In this document: positions 15,126-24,485 of the stretch, piece by piece
Position numbering within the stretch: the first letter of the stretch is position 1
Layout: every line of letters starts with the position of its first letter
DNA from: Citrobacter sp. RHB25-C09
GTDB taxonomy: Bacteria > Pseudomonadota > Gammaproteobacteria > Enterobacterales > Enterobacteriaceae
Assembly: GCF_013836145.1 (NCBI RefSeq)
Contig: NZ_CP057483.1
Span: 3,162,001-3,226,000, forward strand
DNA length: 64,000 nt
Reading direction: 5' to 3'
Position numbers and translations under genes: made by a program
Notes under the pieces: generated by a model
The model's database searches: none
Told to the model about the DNA's origin: nothing
Seen by the model: the letters and a program-made list of their open reading frames with translations, nothing else

Positions 15126-16592
15126 TCAGGAGCCCAGACGGTAGTTCGGGGACTCTTTGGTGATGGTCACGTCGTGGACGTGGCTTTCCTGAATACCCGC
15201 ACCGCTGATGCGCACAAATTCCGCTTTAGTACGCAGCGCGTCGATAGTACCACAGCCGGTCAGCCCCATACAGGAGCGCAGGCCGCCCATCTGCTGGTGA
15301 ATGATCTCTTTCAGGCGGCCTTTATAGGCAACACGGCCTTCGATACCTTCCGGTACCAGTTTGTCGGCTGCGTTATCGCTCTGGAAATAACGGTCAGAAG
15401 AGCCTTTGGACATCGCACCCAATGAACCCATGCCGCGATAAGATTTGTATGAACGGCCCTGGTACAGTTCGATTTCACCCGGAGATTCTTCGGTACCAGC
15501 CAGCATAGAGCCCACCATGACCGCGCTTGCGCCTGCGGCAATCGCTTTTGCAATGTCGCCGGAGAAGCGGATACCGCCGTCAGCAATAACCGGAATACCC
15601 ATGCCTTCGAGCGCTTCGACTGCGTCAGAAACGGCAGTGATCTGCGGAACACCCACGCCGGTCACGATGCGCGTTGTACAGATGGAGCCAGGACCGATAC
15701 CCACTTTCACCGCGCTCACACCCGCTTCAGCCAGTGCTCGTGCGCCTGCGCCGGTAGCGACGTTACCGCCGATGATTTGCAGATCCGGGTATTTAGCACG
15801 GGTTTCACGAATACGTTGCAGAACGCCTTCGGAGTGACCGTGTGAAGAGTCGATCAGCAGCACGTCAACGCCAGCAGCAACCAGCGCGTCTACACGTTCT
15901 TCGTTGCCCGCGCCTGCGCCAACGGCGGCACCGACGCGCAGACGACCATGTTCGTCTTTACATGAGTTCGGTTTACGTTCTGCTTTCTGGAAATCTTTTA
16001 CGGTGATCATGCCGAGCAGATGGAAACTGTCGTCCACCACCAGCGCTTTCTCAACGCGCTTCTCATGCATTTTGGCCAGCACGACATCACGCGCTTCGCC
16101 TTCACGCACGGTAACCAGACGCTCTTTCGGGGTCATATAGACGCTAACCGGCTGGTTCAGATCGGTGACAAAACGGACGTCACGACCGGTGATGATACCT
16201 ACCAACTCATTACCTTCGGTGACAACCGGGTAGCCGGCAAAACCGTTACGCTCGGTCAGCTCTTTCACTTCGCGCAGGGTGGTGGTCGGCAGAACGGTTT
16301 GCGGGTCGGTGACCACGCCAGATTCATGTTTTTTCACGCGGCGAACTTCTTCAGCCTGACGTTCAATAGACATGTTTTTATGGATAAAACCGATGCCGCC
16401 TTCCTGGGCCAGAGCAATTGCAAGGCGCGCTTCAGTCACGGTATCCATTGCTGCGGAGAGCATAGGAATGTTCAAACGAATGGTTTTCGTCAACTGCGTG
16501 CTGAGGTCGGCAGTATTCGGCAGAACGGTGGAGTGAGCGGGTACGAGGAGGACGTCGTCAAACGTCAAAGCTTCTTTAGCAATACGTAGCAT
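15126..16592 (-). CDS. guaB: IMP dehydrogenase
   Basis: GuaB oxidises IMP to XMP with NAD+, committing purines to guanine nucleotides. The ATG at 16592 gives 488 residues beginning [21 protein letters not shown], as in E. coli. The frame extends upstream across the promoter, but that extension is not expected to be translated. The barrel is interrupted by a CBS-pair insertion (about residues 95-205). The catalytic Cys lies in GPGSICTTR (about 305), with the flap region around RYFQ. It is the first gene of guaBA, divergent from xseA, behind a PurR operator. Confidence 0.99.
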   Translation of the reverse strand: MLRIAKEALTFDDVLLVPAHSTVLPNTADLSTQLTKTIRLNIPMLSAAMDTVTEARLAIALAQEGGIGFIHKNMSIERQAEEVRRVKKHESGVVTDPQTVLPTTTLREVKELTERNGFAGYPVVTEGNELVGIITGRDVRFVTDLNQPVSVYMTPKERLVTVREGEARDVVLAKMHEKRVEKALVVDDSFHLLGMITVKDFQKAERKPNSCKDEHGRLRVGAAVGAGAGNEERVDALVAAGVDVLLIDSSHGHSEGVLQRIRETRAKYPDLQIIGGNVATGAGARALAEAGVSAVKVGIGPGSICTTRIVTGVGVPQITAVSDAVEALEGMGIPVIADGGIRFSGDIAKAIAAGASAVMVGSMLAGTEESPGEIELYQGRSYKSYRGMGSLGAMSKGSSDRYFQSDNAADKLVPEGIEGRVAYKGRLKEIIHQQMGGLRSCMGLTGCGTIDALRTKAEFVRISGAGIQESHVHDVTITKESPNYRLGS

Positions 16593-16635
16593 GGGCAATA
16601 TCTCTGACCTGGGGGTGGATAAATATTGCCGTGGC

Positions 16636-16664
16636 ATTATACAGAGCGTAACCGATTGCATCCA
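16636..16664 (-). promoter_or_regulatory. guaBA promoter with PurR operator
   Basis: On the minus strand a consensus -10 TATAAT (16636-16641) lies 17 bases from a poor -35 (TGGATG). The 16-mer at 16646-16661 reads ATGCAATCGGTTACGC, a good PurR match placed over the spacer and -35 region. In E. coli the same site mediates PurR repression of guaBA. Confidence 0.85.
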
Positions 16665-16753
16665 CACTTTTTTGCAAATAATGCTTGCGATCCCCGGCAA
16701 GCGGGTTACTATCGATTGAATAACCTGCTGATTTAGAATTTGATCCCGCTCAC

Positions 16754-18127
16754 ATGTTATCCTCTCAAACCTCCGCTATTTTTACCGTAAGCCGCCTGAA
16801 TCAGACGGTGCGTCTGCTGTTAGAACAAGAAATGGGGCAGGTCTGGATCAGCGGTGAGATTTCAAACTTCACCCAGCCGTCGTCGGGTCACTGGTATTTC
16901 ACCCTTAAAGATGACACGGCGCAGGTGCGCTGCGCGATGTTCCGCAACAGCAATCGCCGGGTCACGTTTCGCCCTCAGCACGGTCAGCAGGTGCTGGTAC
17001 GCGCCAATATCACGCTGTATGAACCGCGCGGCGACTATCAGATTATTGTTGAGAGCATGCAGCCGGCAGGTGAAGGTCTGCTGCAACAAAAATACGAGCA
17101 GCTAAAAGCCAAACTCCAGGCCGAAGGGCTGTTTGATCAGCAGCACAAACAGCCACTGCCCTCCCCCGCTCATTGCGTGGGCGTTATCACTTCAAGAACG
17201 GGTGCGGCGCTTCACGATATCCTTCACGTACTGAAACGTCGCGATCCTTCCCTGCCTGTGATTATTTACCCTACTGCGGTACAGGGAGATGACGCACCGG
17301 GGCAAATCGTTCGCGCCATTGAAATGGCGAACAAGCGCAACGAGTGCGAGGTGTTGATTGTCGGTCGCGGCGGCGGTTCGCTGGAAGACTTATGGAGTTT
17401 TAACGACGAACGTGTCGCGCGCGCCATTTTTGCCAGCCGCATTCCAGTAGTGAGCGCCGTCGGTCACGAAACGGACGTGACCATTGCTGATTTTATTGCC
17501 GACCTGCGCGCACCGACCCCTTCGGCCGCCGCAGAGATGGTCAGCCGAAACCAGCAGGAACTGTTACGTCAGATCCAATCCGCCCAGCAGCGTCTGGGGA
17601 TGGCAATGGACTATTTCCTTGCTAACCGCAGCCGTCGATTTACGCAGCTCTTTCATCGTCTGCAACAGCAGCATCCACAGCTGCGCCTCGCGCGGCAACA
17701 AACGGCGCTGGAACGATTACAACAGCGGATGAGCATCGCAGTCGACACGCAGCTTAAGCGCACCAGCCAACGGCAGCTTCGTCTGGTGCAACGTCTGAAT
17801 CAACAAAACCCTCAGCCGCGCATTCACCGGGCTCAGAGTCGGATTCAACAACTGGAGTATCGTCTGGCCGAGAATATACGCGTACGTTTGAGTATGACGC
17901 GTGAACGCTTCGGTAATGCGGTCACACATCTGGAAGCCGTCAGCCCGCTCTCCACGCTGGCGCGAGGCTACAGTGTTACCAGTAGCGCCGATGGCAAAGT
18001 GCTGAAAGAAACCAAACAGGTGAAGCCTGGCGATACGCTAACTACCCGGGTCAGCGACGGCTGGGTGGAAAGCGAAGTGAAAGGCGTCACGCTCATGAAG
18101 AAATCGCGCGCCGCGAAAAAATCCTGA
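16754..18127 (+). CDS. xseA: Exodeoxyribonuclease VII large subunit
   Basis: XseA forms, with several XseB subunits, the single-strand-specific exonuclease VII that trims DNA in repair and recombination. The 457-residue product aligns with E. coli XseA (456 aa) from [17 protein letters not shown]. The N-terminal OB-fold (about 1-100) binds single-stranded DNA. The catalytic core includes [24 protein letters not shown] and [15 protein letters not shown] long Gln/Arg-rich coiled-coil segment (about 270-380) binds XseB, and a small C-terminal domain contains LARGYSV. It diverges from guaB. A non-E. coli insertion begins immediately downstream. Confidence 0.98.
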   Translation: MLSSQTSAIFTVSRLNQTVRLLLEQEMGQVWISGEISNFTQPSSGHWYFTLKDDTAQVRCAMFRNSNRRVTFRPQHGQQVLVRANITLYEPRGDYQIIVESMQPAGEGLLQQKYEQLKAKLQAEGLFDQQHKQPLPSPAHCVGVITSRTGAALHDILHVLKRRDPSLPVIIYPTAVQGDDAPGQIVRAIEMANKRNECEVLIVGRGGGSLEDLWSFNDERVARAIFASRIPVVSAVGHETDVTIADFIADLRAPTPSAAAEMVSRNQQELLRQIQSAQQRLGMAMDYFLANRSRRFTQLFHRLQQQHPQLRLARQQTALERLQQRMSIAVDTQLKRTSQRQLRLVQRLNQQNPQPRIHRAQSRIQQLEYRLAENIRVRLSMTRERFGNAVTHLEAVSPLSTLARGYSVTSSADGKVLKETKQVKPGDTLTTRVSDGWVESEVKGVTLMKKSRAAKKS

Positions 18128-18143
18128 TACACCGGTCAAGCTG

Positions 18144-19268
18144 TTAATCAGGCGTCATCAACAGCATCGCCCAGGAGAGCGTAGAAAACACCGCCAGTGC
18201 CCCAACCGCGCCAAGGGTGCCAAAGAGTTGACCGAAAGCCACCGAGCCCACTATCTGCCCGGCGGCCAGCATCAGGAAAGCCAGACTCACGCCAGCTGCC
18301 GGTGAAGGTTCCGTTATTTCCGCCCCCCTCACCAACAGCACACCGGATAATATGACGTAACCTGCTCCGCTCATTGCAACCACCGCAAACAGCCACCAGT
18401 GAAAGCCGTGGCTAAACGCCAACAGAGCCAGCGAGAGCGCCATGAGAATTTGCGATCCGCGATAAACACCCCGCATCCCTATTCGCCTCGCCGCACTCCC
18501 GGTAAATACGGCAACTATCCCGGCGCCACCGCTAACCAACCAAAGCATGTTGGTCGTCACGCTCTCAAGCCCGGTATGTCGTTGTAATATCTCTGGACCA
18601 AAACTCCACCACGCGGCGCTGGCGGTACCACTGACAAAGGCAATCAATAGCAGTCTGAACATCCCCTTTTTCGTGAGCATACTGCGCCAGTGCAGCCGCT
18701 GTTCCTGCCGATCTGAACCTGAGCCTGGCAGGAAACGCCAGGCTGCTATTAAGCAGACCAGTGCCAGCAGGGCAAAGACGATACAGGCCGCACGCCACTG
18801 GCCAGGCAGTACCAGTAACACCAGCACTGAGAGAATGATTCCGCCGCTCGTGCCTGCATTGATGACGGTATTCACCTGCGTCTGCCGCTTCGAAGGTATG
18901 TCCTGGCTTACGGCCCCCGCAAGAGATGGCGAGGCAAGACCGGAGCTAAAGCCGGCAATAAACAGACCTGTTGCAAGCCACAGGGGTGAAGGTGCCATTG
19001 CAAGGATAAGTAGCCCCACCGCGGCAGCGATCGCCGCCAGCATAGCCGGGACTCGCGGACCGAACTGGTTCGTCAGGAAGGAGGCGAGAAATACCGACAA
19101 ACAGTAGGCTATGTAGCTGCAGGCAGCGATAAGCCCGGCACCCTGGGGAGAGAACGGGATTGTCTGGCGGATATCAGGCAGCATGATGCCCCACGAGAAT
19201 CTTGCCATCCCGTAGGTCACGGCTATCAAAGAAAAACCGGTTACGCCCAACACAAGGTGTTTTGTCAT
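18144..19268 (-). CDS. YbfB/YjiJ-family MFS transporter
   Basis: A 374-residue protein with about 12 membrane segments, of the major facilitator superfamily. The N-terminal TYGMARFSWGIMLPDIR resembles the signature of the YbfB/YjiJ subfamily, whose substrates are largely unknown. The ATG at 19268 is chosen because AGAGGAACACG provides a good ribosome-binding sequence. An upstream in-frame Met at 19325 would add 19 polar residues before the first helix. The gene converges on xseA with a 16-base gap and diverges from the protealysin-like protease gene. It belongs to the segment inserted between xseA and yfgJ relative to E. coli K-12. Whether it is functionally tied to the protease is unknown. 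Confidence 0.85.
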   Translation of the reverse strand: MTKHLVLGVTGFSLIAVTYGMARFSWGIMLPDIRQTIPFSPQGAGLIAACSYIAYCLSVFLASFLTNQFGPRVPAMLAAIAAAVGLLILAMAPSPLWLATGLFIAGFSSGLASPSLAGAVSQDIPSKRQTQVNTVINAGTSGGIILSVLVLLVLPGQWRAACIVFALLALVCLIAAWRFLPGSGSDRQEQRLHWRSMLTKKGMFRLLLIAFVSGTASAAWWSFGPEILQRHTGLESVTTNMLWLVSGGAGIVAVFTGSAARRIGMRGVYRGSQILMALSLALLAFSHGFHWWLFAVVAMSGAGYVILSGVLLVRGAEITEPSPAAGVSLAFLMLAAGQIVGSVAFGQLFGTLGAVGALAVFSTLSWAMLLMTPD

Positions 19269-19430
19269 CGTGTTCCTCTCTTTCTGTGACGTAAAAAAGT
19301 AAACCCAGAAAGGCGGATGCGCCACTTTTCAGCCAGGCGATTTGTCCGACTTAACCGCAGATCCCTCGCGATGGCTTACACTTAGACTGTATGTTTTTTA
19401 TTCGGCCTTGCCAGAATTAAGGAGAGCGAT

Positions 19431-20450
19431 ATGCCCTATGCCTACAGTGTGATCCCGCCTTATATCCTGCGTCGCATCATTGAATTAGGGTCTGAGCCGC
19501 AGCAGAAGTGCGCAAGGCAAACACTCACCCATGTGCAAAACCTGATGGCGCATATGCCAGGTAAACCCGCTGCGCCGCACGTGAACAAAGCCGGGCAGTT
19601 GGAACGCGATATCTATGACGCGAGGCAGACCCAGGAGTTGCCGGGTACGCAGGTGCGTTATGAAGGACATCCTTCAAATGGGGATGTGGCGGTCGATGAA
19701 GCCTATGACTATCTCGGGATAACCCATGATTTTTTCTGGAAGCACTGGCAGCGTGACTCCTTGGATAATAAGGGCTTAATTCTCACCGGTACGGTTCATT
19801 ACGGACGCGAGTACCAGAACGCTTTCTGGAACGGGCAACAAATGGTGTTTGGTGACGGCGATGGCGAGATTTTTAACCGTTTCACGATTGCTATTGACAT
19901 TGTAGCCCACGAACTGGCGCATGGGGTCACGGAATCCGAAGCCGGGCTGATCTACTTTGAGCAGGCAGGCGCGCTCAATGAGTCGCTCTCTGATGTGTTC
20001 GGTGCGCTGGTGAAGCAATATCATCTGGGGCAAACCGCCGATCGAGCCGACTGGCTGATTGGCGAGGGGCTACTGGCTGACGGTATCAACGGCAAGGGGT
20101 TACGCTCCATGTCAGCACCTGGCACCGCTTATGACGATCCGCTGCTCGGCAAAGATCCACAACCTGCCCATATGCGAGATTTCATTAAGACACGGGAAGA
20201 TAACGGCGGCGTTCACCTCAACTCCGGTATTCCTAACCGGGCATTTTACCTTGCGGCGACGGCATTAGGCGGATACGCATGGGAAAAAGCGGGCTATGCC
20301 TGGTACGATACCGTTTGTGACCGGCAGTTGACGCAGGACGCCGACTTTATCGATTTTGCCCGCTTAACCATTCATCATGGTAAAAAGCGCAGCGGTAAAG
20401 AAACGGCGCAGGCCATTGAGGACGCCTGGAAAGAGACAGGAGTGATGTAA
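19431..20450 (+). CDS. Protealysin-like M4 metalloprotease
   Basis: A 339-residue thermolysin-family zinc protease. The zinc and catalytic motif HELAH is at 160-164, the third zinc ligand E184 is in GALNESLSD, and the transition-state His lies in VHLNSGIPN (H262). The short N-terminal propeptide (about 50 residues) carries IPPY (8-11) and a lone Cys (C27), like protealysin and grimelysin of Serratia. No signal peptide is visible, consistent with the intracellular or non-classically exported behaviour described for this subgroup. AAGGAGAG provides a strong ribosome-binding site. The stop codon overlaps the next gene (TAATG), an emfourin-type inhibitor, which supports the assignment. Serratia protealysin cleaves actin and other host proteins; a similar role here is inference. 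Confidence 0.93.
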   Translation: MPYAYSVIPPYILRRIIELGSEPQQKCARQTLTHVQNLMAHMPGKPAAPHVNKAGQLERDIYDARQTQELPGTQVRYEGHPSNGDVAVDEAYDYLGITHDFFWKHWQRDSLDNKGLILTGTVHYGREYQNAFWNGQQMVFGDGDGEIFNRFTIAIDIVAHELAHGVTESEAGLIYFEQAGALNESLSDVFGALVKQYHLGQTADRADWLIGEGLLADGINGKGLRSMSAPGTAYDDPLLGKDPQPAHMRDFIKTREDNGGVHLNSGIPNRAFYLAATALGGYAWEKAGYAWYDTVCDRQLTQDADFIDFARLTIHHGKKRSGKETAQAIEDAWKETGVM

Positions 20451-20800
20451 TGGACATCCCTGAATTAACTGATGACGCCGTGGTAGAACTTGCGCGTGAA
20501 GGCGGCGTTGCGTTTATACCAAAGCTCAGCAAACAGCGTAAAATTGCGTTGTCTACCCTGTCTGAAGCACAACGCCAGCGAATCGCTGATATTCTGCGGC
20601 AAAGTCTGTCTGTCGGCGCACCACCGGGACAGGGTGATTCACCGGGCCGGGGCGATCAGCGCTACTTTCGTATTCAGATTGTCTGGACCCGGCATAATCA
20701 GGCGGGATATACCGATATTATCGTACTGGTACCAGAAAACGATGCGCCAGCGTCGCTTGTCGAACTCTGGCAAAATGGAGAGGACTGCGTGTGCAACTAA
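20450..20800 (+). CDS. Emfourin-type protein inhibitor of M4 protease
   Basis: A 116-residue protein whose ATG overlaps the protease stop codon by one base, so translation is coupled. It begins MDIPELTDDAVVELAREGGV and has a Pro/Gly-rich linker (VGAPPGQGDSPGRGDQ). A beta-rich C-terminal part follows with YFRIQIVWT and TDIIVLVPEND. Size, position and the motif LxxDxxVELAREGG-FIPKL agree with emfourin, the tight-binding inhibitor encoded next to protealysin in Serratia. It probably keeps the protease inactive in the cytoplasm. The last four bases overlap the convergent yfgJ gene. Identification is from genetic context and general sequence pattern, with no alignment run. Confidence 0.85.
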   Translation: MDIPELTDDAVVELAREGGVAFIPKLSKQRKIALSTLSEAQRQRIADILRQSLSVGAPPGQGDSPGRGDQRYFRIQIVWTRHNQAGYTDIIVLVPENDAPASLVELWQNGEDCVCN

Positions 20801-21018
20801 GCCCGCGTCAGAACAAACTCAACGCGTTTTTTTGAGATCAGACCGTGCCCGTTCTGGCAGAAGTAATCCACCGCACCGCAGGCTTTTAAAACCTGTAACG
20901 GCTGGTGGCAGTCCGGGCAACGCGGTACAAGGGGATAATCCGTATTGCACGTCGCGCAGTGCGCAGTTTCGCCGTTGCGTTCCAGCGGCTGTTGACAGTC
21001 TGGACAGGTGAGTTCCAT
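20797..21018 (-). CDS. yfgJ: Zinc-ribbon protein YfgJ
   Basis: A 73-residue soluble protein with three CxxC pairs (CPDC, CATC, CPDC) followed by CGAVDYFCQNGHG, the pattern of a double zinc ribbon. The C-terminal half, from RCPDCHQPLQVLKACGAVDYF, is close to E. coli YfgJ, while the N-terminal half differs more. Its function is unknown. It lies downstream of der on the same strand and overlaps the end of the convergent emfourin gene by four bases, so the accessory insertion ends exactly at this gene. Confidence 0.9.
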   Translation of the reverse strand: MELTCPDCQQPLERNGETAHCATCNTDYPLVPRCPDCHQPLQVLKACGAVDYFCQNGHGLISKKRVEFVLTRA

Positions 21019-21070
21019 AGCAGTCTCCGAATCTGGATGTGCGCCCTCTCAGAAGAGAGGGCTTGAATGA

Positions 21071-22543
21071 TTACTTACTTTTCTTGATGTGTTTAATCAG
21101 ACGTTTACGCTTACGCATCTGGGTTGGCGTCAAGGTGTTACGCTTATTCGCATACGGGTTTTCACCCTCTTTGAACTGAATGCGAATCGGCGTTCCCATG
21201 ACTTCCAGCGATTTGCGGAAGTAGTTCATCAGGTAGCGCTTGTAGGAATCCGGCAGGTCTTTGACCTGGTTACCGTGAATCACCACAATCGGCGGGTTAT
21301 AGCCACCGGCATGCGCATACTTCAGCTTCACACGACGACCACGCACCAGCGGTGGCTGGTGATCTTCAACCGCCATTGTCATGATGCGCGTCAGCATTGC
21401 AGTACTCACGCGACGGGTGGAACTGTCGTAGGCTTCACGTACAGATTCAAACAGATTACCCACGCCGCTGCCATGCAGTGCAGAGATGAAGTGGACGCGT
21501 GCAAAATCGATGAAGCCCAGACGGAAGTCCAGCGTCTCTTTAACCTGCTCTTTCACTTCCTGGGTTAGCCCATCCCATTTGTTCACAACAATAACAAGTG
21601 AGCGCCCACTATTGAGGATAAAGCCCAGCAATGACAGGTCCTGGTCTGAGATGCCTTCACGTGCATCAATGACCAACATAACCACGTTAGCATCTTCAAT
21701 GGCTTGCAACGTTTTGATGACAGAGAATTTTTCTACCGCATCGGTAATTTTGCCGCGCTTACGCACCCCAGCCGTATCGATAAGCACATATTCACGCTCA
21801 TCACGCTCCATCGGGATATAAATGCTGTCACGGGTGGTGCCTGGCATGTCGTAGACCACAACGCGGTCTTCACCCAGAATACGGTTAGTCAGCGTTGACT
21901 TACCCACGTTCGGGCGACCGACAATCGCCAGTTTTATTGGCAGATCCTGCGGGTTGAAATCATCCTCAGGCTCTTCTTCACCGTTTTCATCGGCTTCGAA
22001 CTGTGCCCAATATTCCGCATCTTCATCCACCTCTTCCTGCGGCGAGACGTCATCCATCCACGGCAGCAGCACATGCTCCAGCAGACTCAATACGCCTCGG
22101 CCATGAGAAGCGGCGATGGGATGAATTTCACCCAGACCCAGCGAGTAAAAATCAACGATCGCCTGGTCCGGATCGAGTCCGTCGGTTTTGTTGGCTACAA
22201 GGAATGTTGGTTTTTCGCGAGAACGCAGGTGCTGGGCAATGGCTTCGTCCGCAGGCATCAGCCCCGCGCGCGCATCTACCATAAACAGCACCACGTCAGC
22301 CTCTTCAATCGCCAGTAGCGACTGTTCGGCCATACGCGTTTCGACACCGTCCTCGGTACCATCAATACCGCCTGTATCAATACAGATAAACTCGCGGCCT
22401 TCAATCTCCGCACGACCGTATTTACGGTCACGAGTCAGACCCGGGAAATCCGCAACCAGCGCATCTCGGGTGCGGGTTAGACGGTTAAATAACGTGGATT
22501 TTCCGACGTTAGGGCGCCCGACAAGCGCGACCACAGGTACCAT
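21071..22543 (-). CDS. der: Ribosome-assembly GTPase Der (EngA)
   Basis: Der is an essential double GTPase needed for 50S ribosomal subunit maturation. The product is 490 residues, as in E. coli. The first G domain has GRPNVGKST at about 8-16. An acidic linker ([17 protein letters not shown]) follows, and the second G domain has another GRPNVGKST near residue 210. NKxD motifs appear as NKTDG and NKWDG. A C-terminal KH-like domain ends in a basic tail ([14 protein letters not shown]). It follows bamB in the minus-strand run, separated by a strong hairpin. Confidence 0.98.
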   Translation of the reverse strand: MVPVVALVGRPNVGKSTLFNRLTRTRDALVADFPGLTRDRKYGRAEIEGREFICIDTGGIDGTEDGVETRMAEQSLLAIEEADVVLFMVDARAGLMPADEAIAQHLRSREKPTFLVANKTDGLDPDQAIVDFYSLGLGEIHPIAASHGRGVLSLLEHVLLPWMDDVSPQEEVDEDAEYWAQFEADENGEEEPEDDFNPQDLPIKLAIVGRPNVGKSTLTNRILGEDRVVVYDMPGTTRDSIYIPMERDEREYVLIDTAGVRKRGKITDAVEKFSVIKTLQAIEDANVVMLVIDAREGISDQDLSLLGFILNSGRSLVIVVNKWDGLTQEVKEQVKETLDFRLGFIDFARVHFISALHGSGVGNLFESVREAYDSSTRRVSTAMLTRIMTMAVEDHQPPLVRGRRVKLKYAHAGGYNPPIVVIHGNQVKDLPDSYKRYLMNYFRKSLEVMGTPIRIQFKEGENPYANKRNTLTPTQMRKRKRLIKHIKKSK

Positions 22544-22611
22544 GTTTAAAGCCTCATTTTATAAATCATCAGACAACAGACGCGAATTTTTGCGCCGTTG
22601 TTAAAAACAGG

Positions 22612-22642
22612 AAAACGGCCCCTGCACCAGGAGCCGTTTTTT
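22612..22642. terminator. Bidirectional-looking hairpin between bamB and der
   Basis: AAAACGGC / GCCGTTTT forms an 8-bp outer stem with an inner CCTG / CAGG stem and a CAC loop. Six T residues follow on the plus strand. On the minus strand, the direction of bamB-der, the distal arm ends in GTTTTCCTGTTTTT, so partial termination between the two genes is plausible. Confidence 0.65.
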
Positions 22643-22662
22643 AAAGCGTACGACCGGGACGA

Positions 22663-23841
22663 TTAACGCGTAATGGAATACACGGTACCGTCTTTTGCCT
22701 GGATCAGCAGTTTGCCATCGGCAGACACCGGTTCGGTCAGGAAGCCCGAACTGTCAACCTCTTGCTGCGCAACGAAACGGCCATCTTCGACGTTAATCCA
22801 GTGCAGATAACCTTCGCTATCTCCAACAACCAGATTGCCATTATACAGCACCGGAGAGGTCAACAGACGGTGCAGCAGATCGCTTTGCGTCCACAGCGTA
22901 ACGCCGCCATCAGTGGTCAGCGCCATCACGCGGTCATTCTGATCCACCAGATAGATACGGTTGCCTTCGACGATGAAATCATTCACCGAACCCAGTTCGC
23001 GTTTCCACATCACCTGGCCACTGCGCAGATCCAGCGCCGTCAGGTTGCCATTATACGCCAGCGCATAAACGACACCATTGACGATAACCGGCGTCGTATC
23101 GACATCGCTCAGACGGTCAATCTCAGTAGAACCGGTCGCCTGTGAAATACGCTGCTGCCAGATCATCTGGCCTTGCTGCATCAGCACCGCACTGACACGG
23201 CCGTTATCGCCGCCGACAATTGCCGCACCGAAGGCCGTTGCCGGAGCAGATTCACCGCGCAGGGACAGGGACGGCATATCGAGGTTAACGGTCCATTTAA
23301 TGGCGCCATCAGCTTCATTCAATGCCTGCAGCTGACCATTGCTGGTGTGAATCAGCACCAGGCCATCGCTCACCACCGGACGCGACAGCGCTTCGCCTGC
23401 CACTTTGGTTTGCCATGCAACGGTACCGTCAGCGGTATTGAGCGCATAAACCTGCGCTTTTTCGCTGCCCAGATACACATGGCCGCCCGCCACTGTCACA
23501 CCGCCTGACAACAGAGCAGGAGTACGAGAAAACCAGCCATCTTTCTCAGCCAGGTTCACCGCCCACACCTCTTTTCCATCGGCAGCATTTAATGCTTTAA
23601 CCACGCCCGAACGGTCAGCGGCATACACCACGTTATCCGCCAGCGCTGGATGCAGGTTAGAGTAGAAATCACCGATACCATTGCCTACAGACGTGCTCCA
23701 GACGGTAGACGGGGTAAACTGATTTTCAACCACCGGTAATGGGGACATTTTAACAACGTCTTCTTCGCCACTAAACAGTGAACAGCCGCTCAACAGGCTA
23801 ACAGAAAGCAGCCCTGGCAGAAGTAATTTACGCAATTGCAT
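22663..23841 (-). CDS. bamB: Outer-membrane assembly lipoprotein BamB
   Basis: BamB is an outer-membrane lipoprotein of the BAM complex that helps BamA insert beta-barrel proteins. The 392-residue product has a lipoprotein signal peptide with lipobox LLSGC (C20). An eight-bladed PQQ-type beta-propeller follows, shown by repeated motifs such as YALNTADGTVAW, LQALNEADGAIKW and LTALDLRSGQVMW. The residue after the Cys is Ser, consistent with Lol sorting to the outer membrane. It starts 10 bases after yfgM and is likely cotranscribed with it. Confidence 0.98.
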   Translation of the reverse strand: MQLRKLLLPGLLSVSLLSGCSLFSGEEDVVKMSPLPVVENQFTPSTVWSTSVGNGIGDFYSNLHPALADNVVYAADRSGVVKALNAADGKEVWAVNLAEKDGWFSRTPALLSGGVTVAGGHVYLGSEKAQVYALNTADGTVAWQTKVAGEALSRPVVSDGLVLIHTSNGQLQALNEADGAIKWTVNLDMPSLSLRGESAPATAFGAAIVGGDNGRVSAVLMQQGQMIWQQRISQATGSTEIDRLSDVDTTPVIVNGVVYALAYNGNLTALDLRSGQVMWKRELGSVNDFIVEGNRIYLVDQNDRVMALTTDGGVTLWTQSDLLHRLLTSPVLYNGNLVVGDSEGYLHWINVEDGRFVAQQEVDSSGFLTEPVSADGKLLIQAKDGTVYSITR

Positions 23842-23851
23842 CGGGTCCCTC

Positions 23852-24472
23852 TCAGATGGACAAATTATTGATTTTCATCTGCATCATTTCGCTCAGTGCC
23901 GGGGAGGCTTTGCTGTTTATGCCTGCTTCCCATGCACTACGCGCACCTTGTTTATCACCTTTACTCAGCTGCGCTTCACCACGCAGATCGGCAACAATCG
24001 CTGCCCACCCTTCTCCCTTTACGGTGTCCAGAGTTTTCAGCGCAGTGTCCGCTTGCTTAAGCTGTACCTGAACACGTGCAAGACGCAATGTAATCACAGC
24101 TTTCAGGTTTTCATCACTCGTTGCCGCCAGCCCTTGCTGAAGCTGGGTCGCGGCTTTATCAAGCTGATTTTGGTCGACAAACTGCTGCGCCAGCTCCATG
24201 GAAGCTAACGCGCCGTATGTGTTTTTGTTCTCCGCGGCAAATTTCTCCGCTGCGGAAAGTTTGTCGGCGTTGCCGGAGCCGATCTCCGTCACCACAGACT
24301 GGTAGGACTGAGAAGCAGAGCGCGCGGATTCAGTCTGATGACTGGTCCAGTAACGCCAGCCGATCAGTGCGCCAACCCCTAAAATCACCCCAACAGCCAG
24401 CGCTTTACCGTTTTCGGCAAAGAAGCGTTTAATCGCTTCAACCTGGTCGTTTTCGTTCTCGTAAATTTCCAC
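23852..24472 (-). CDS. yfgM: Ancillary SecYEG chaperone-like protein YfgM
   Basis: A 206-residue protein matching E. coli YfgM in length. It has a short cytoplasmic N-terminus, a single membrane helix (ALAVGVILGVGALIGWRYW, about residues 24-42) and a periplasmic TPR-like helical domain (from about 60) with repeats such as AATQLQQGLAATSDENL. In E. coli YfgM associates with PpiD and the SecYEG translocon and is reported to modulate the Rcs stress response. It lies between hisS and bamB in a tight run (14 and 10 bases). Confidence 0.96.
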   Translation of the reverse strand: MEIYENENDQVEAIKRFFAENGKALAVGVILGVGALIGWRYWTSHQTESARSASQSYQSVVTEIGSGNADKLSAAEKFAAENKNTYGALASMELAQQFVDQNQLDKAATQLQQGLAATSDENLKAVITLRLARVQVQLKQADTALKTLDTVKGEGWAAIVADLRGEAQLSKGDKQGARSAWEAGINSKASPALSEMMQMKINNLSI

Positions 24473-24485
24473 GCAGTCCTTCTCC

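Noticed and set aside
16593..16700. Upstream extension of guaB
   Set aside because: It runs through the -10 box and PurR operator; MLRIAKEA at 16592 is the known start.
22612..22642. Possible REP unit between bamB and der
   Set aside because: The stem lacks the GCCKGATG core of REP sequences and looks like a terminator.
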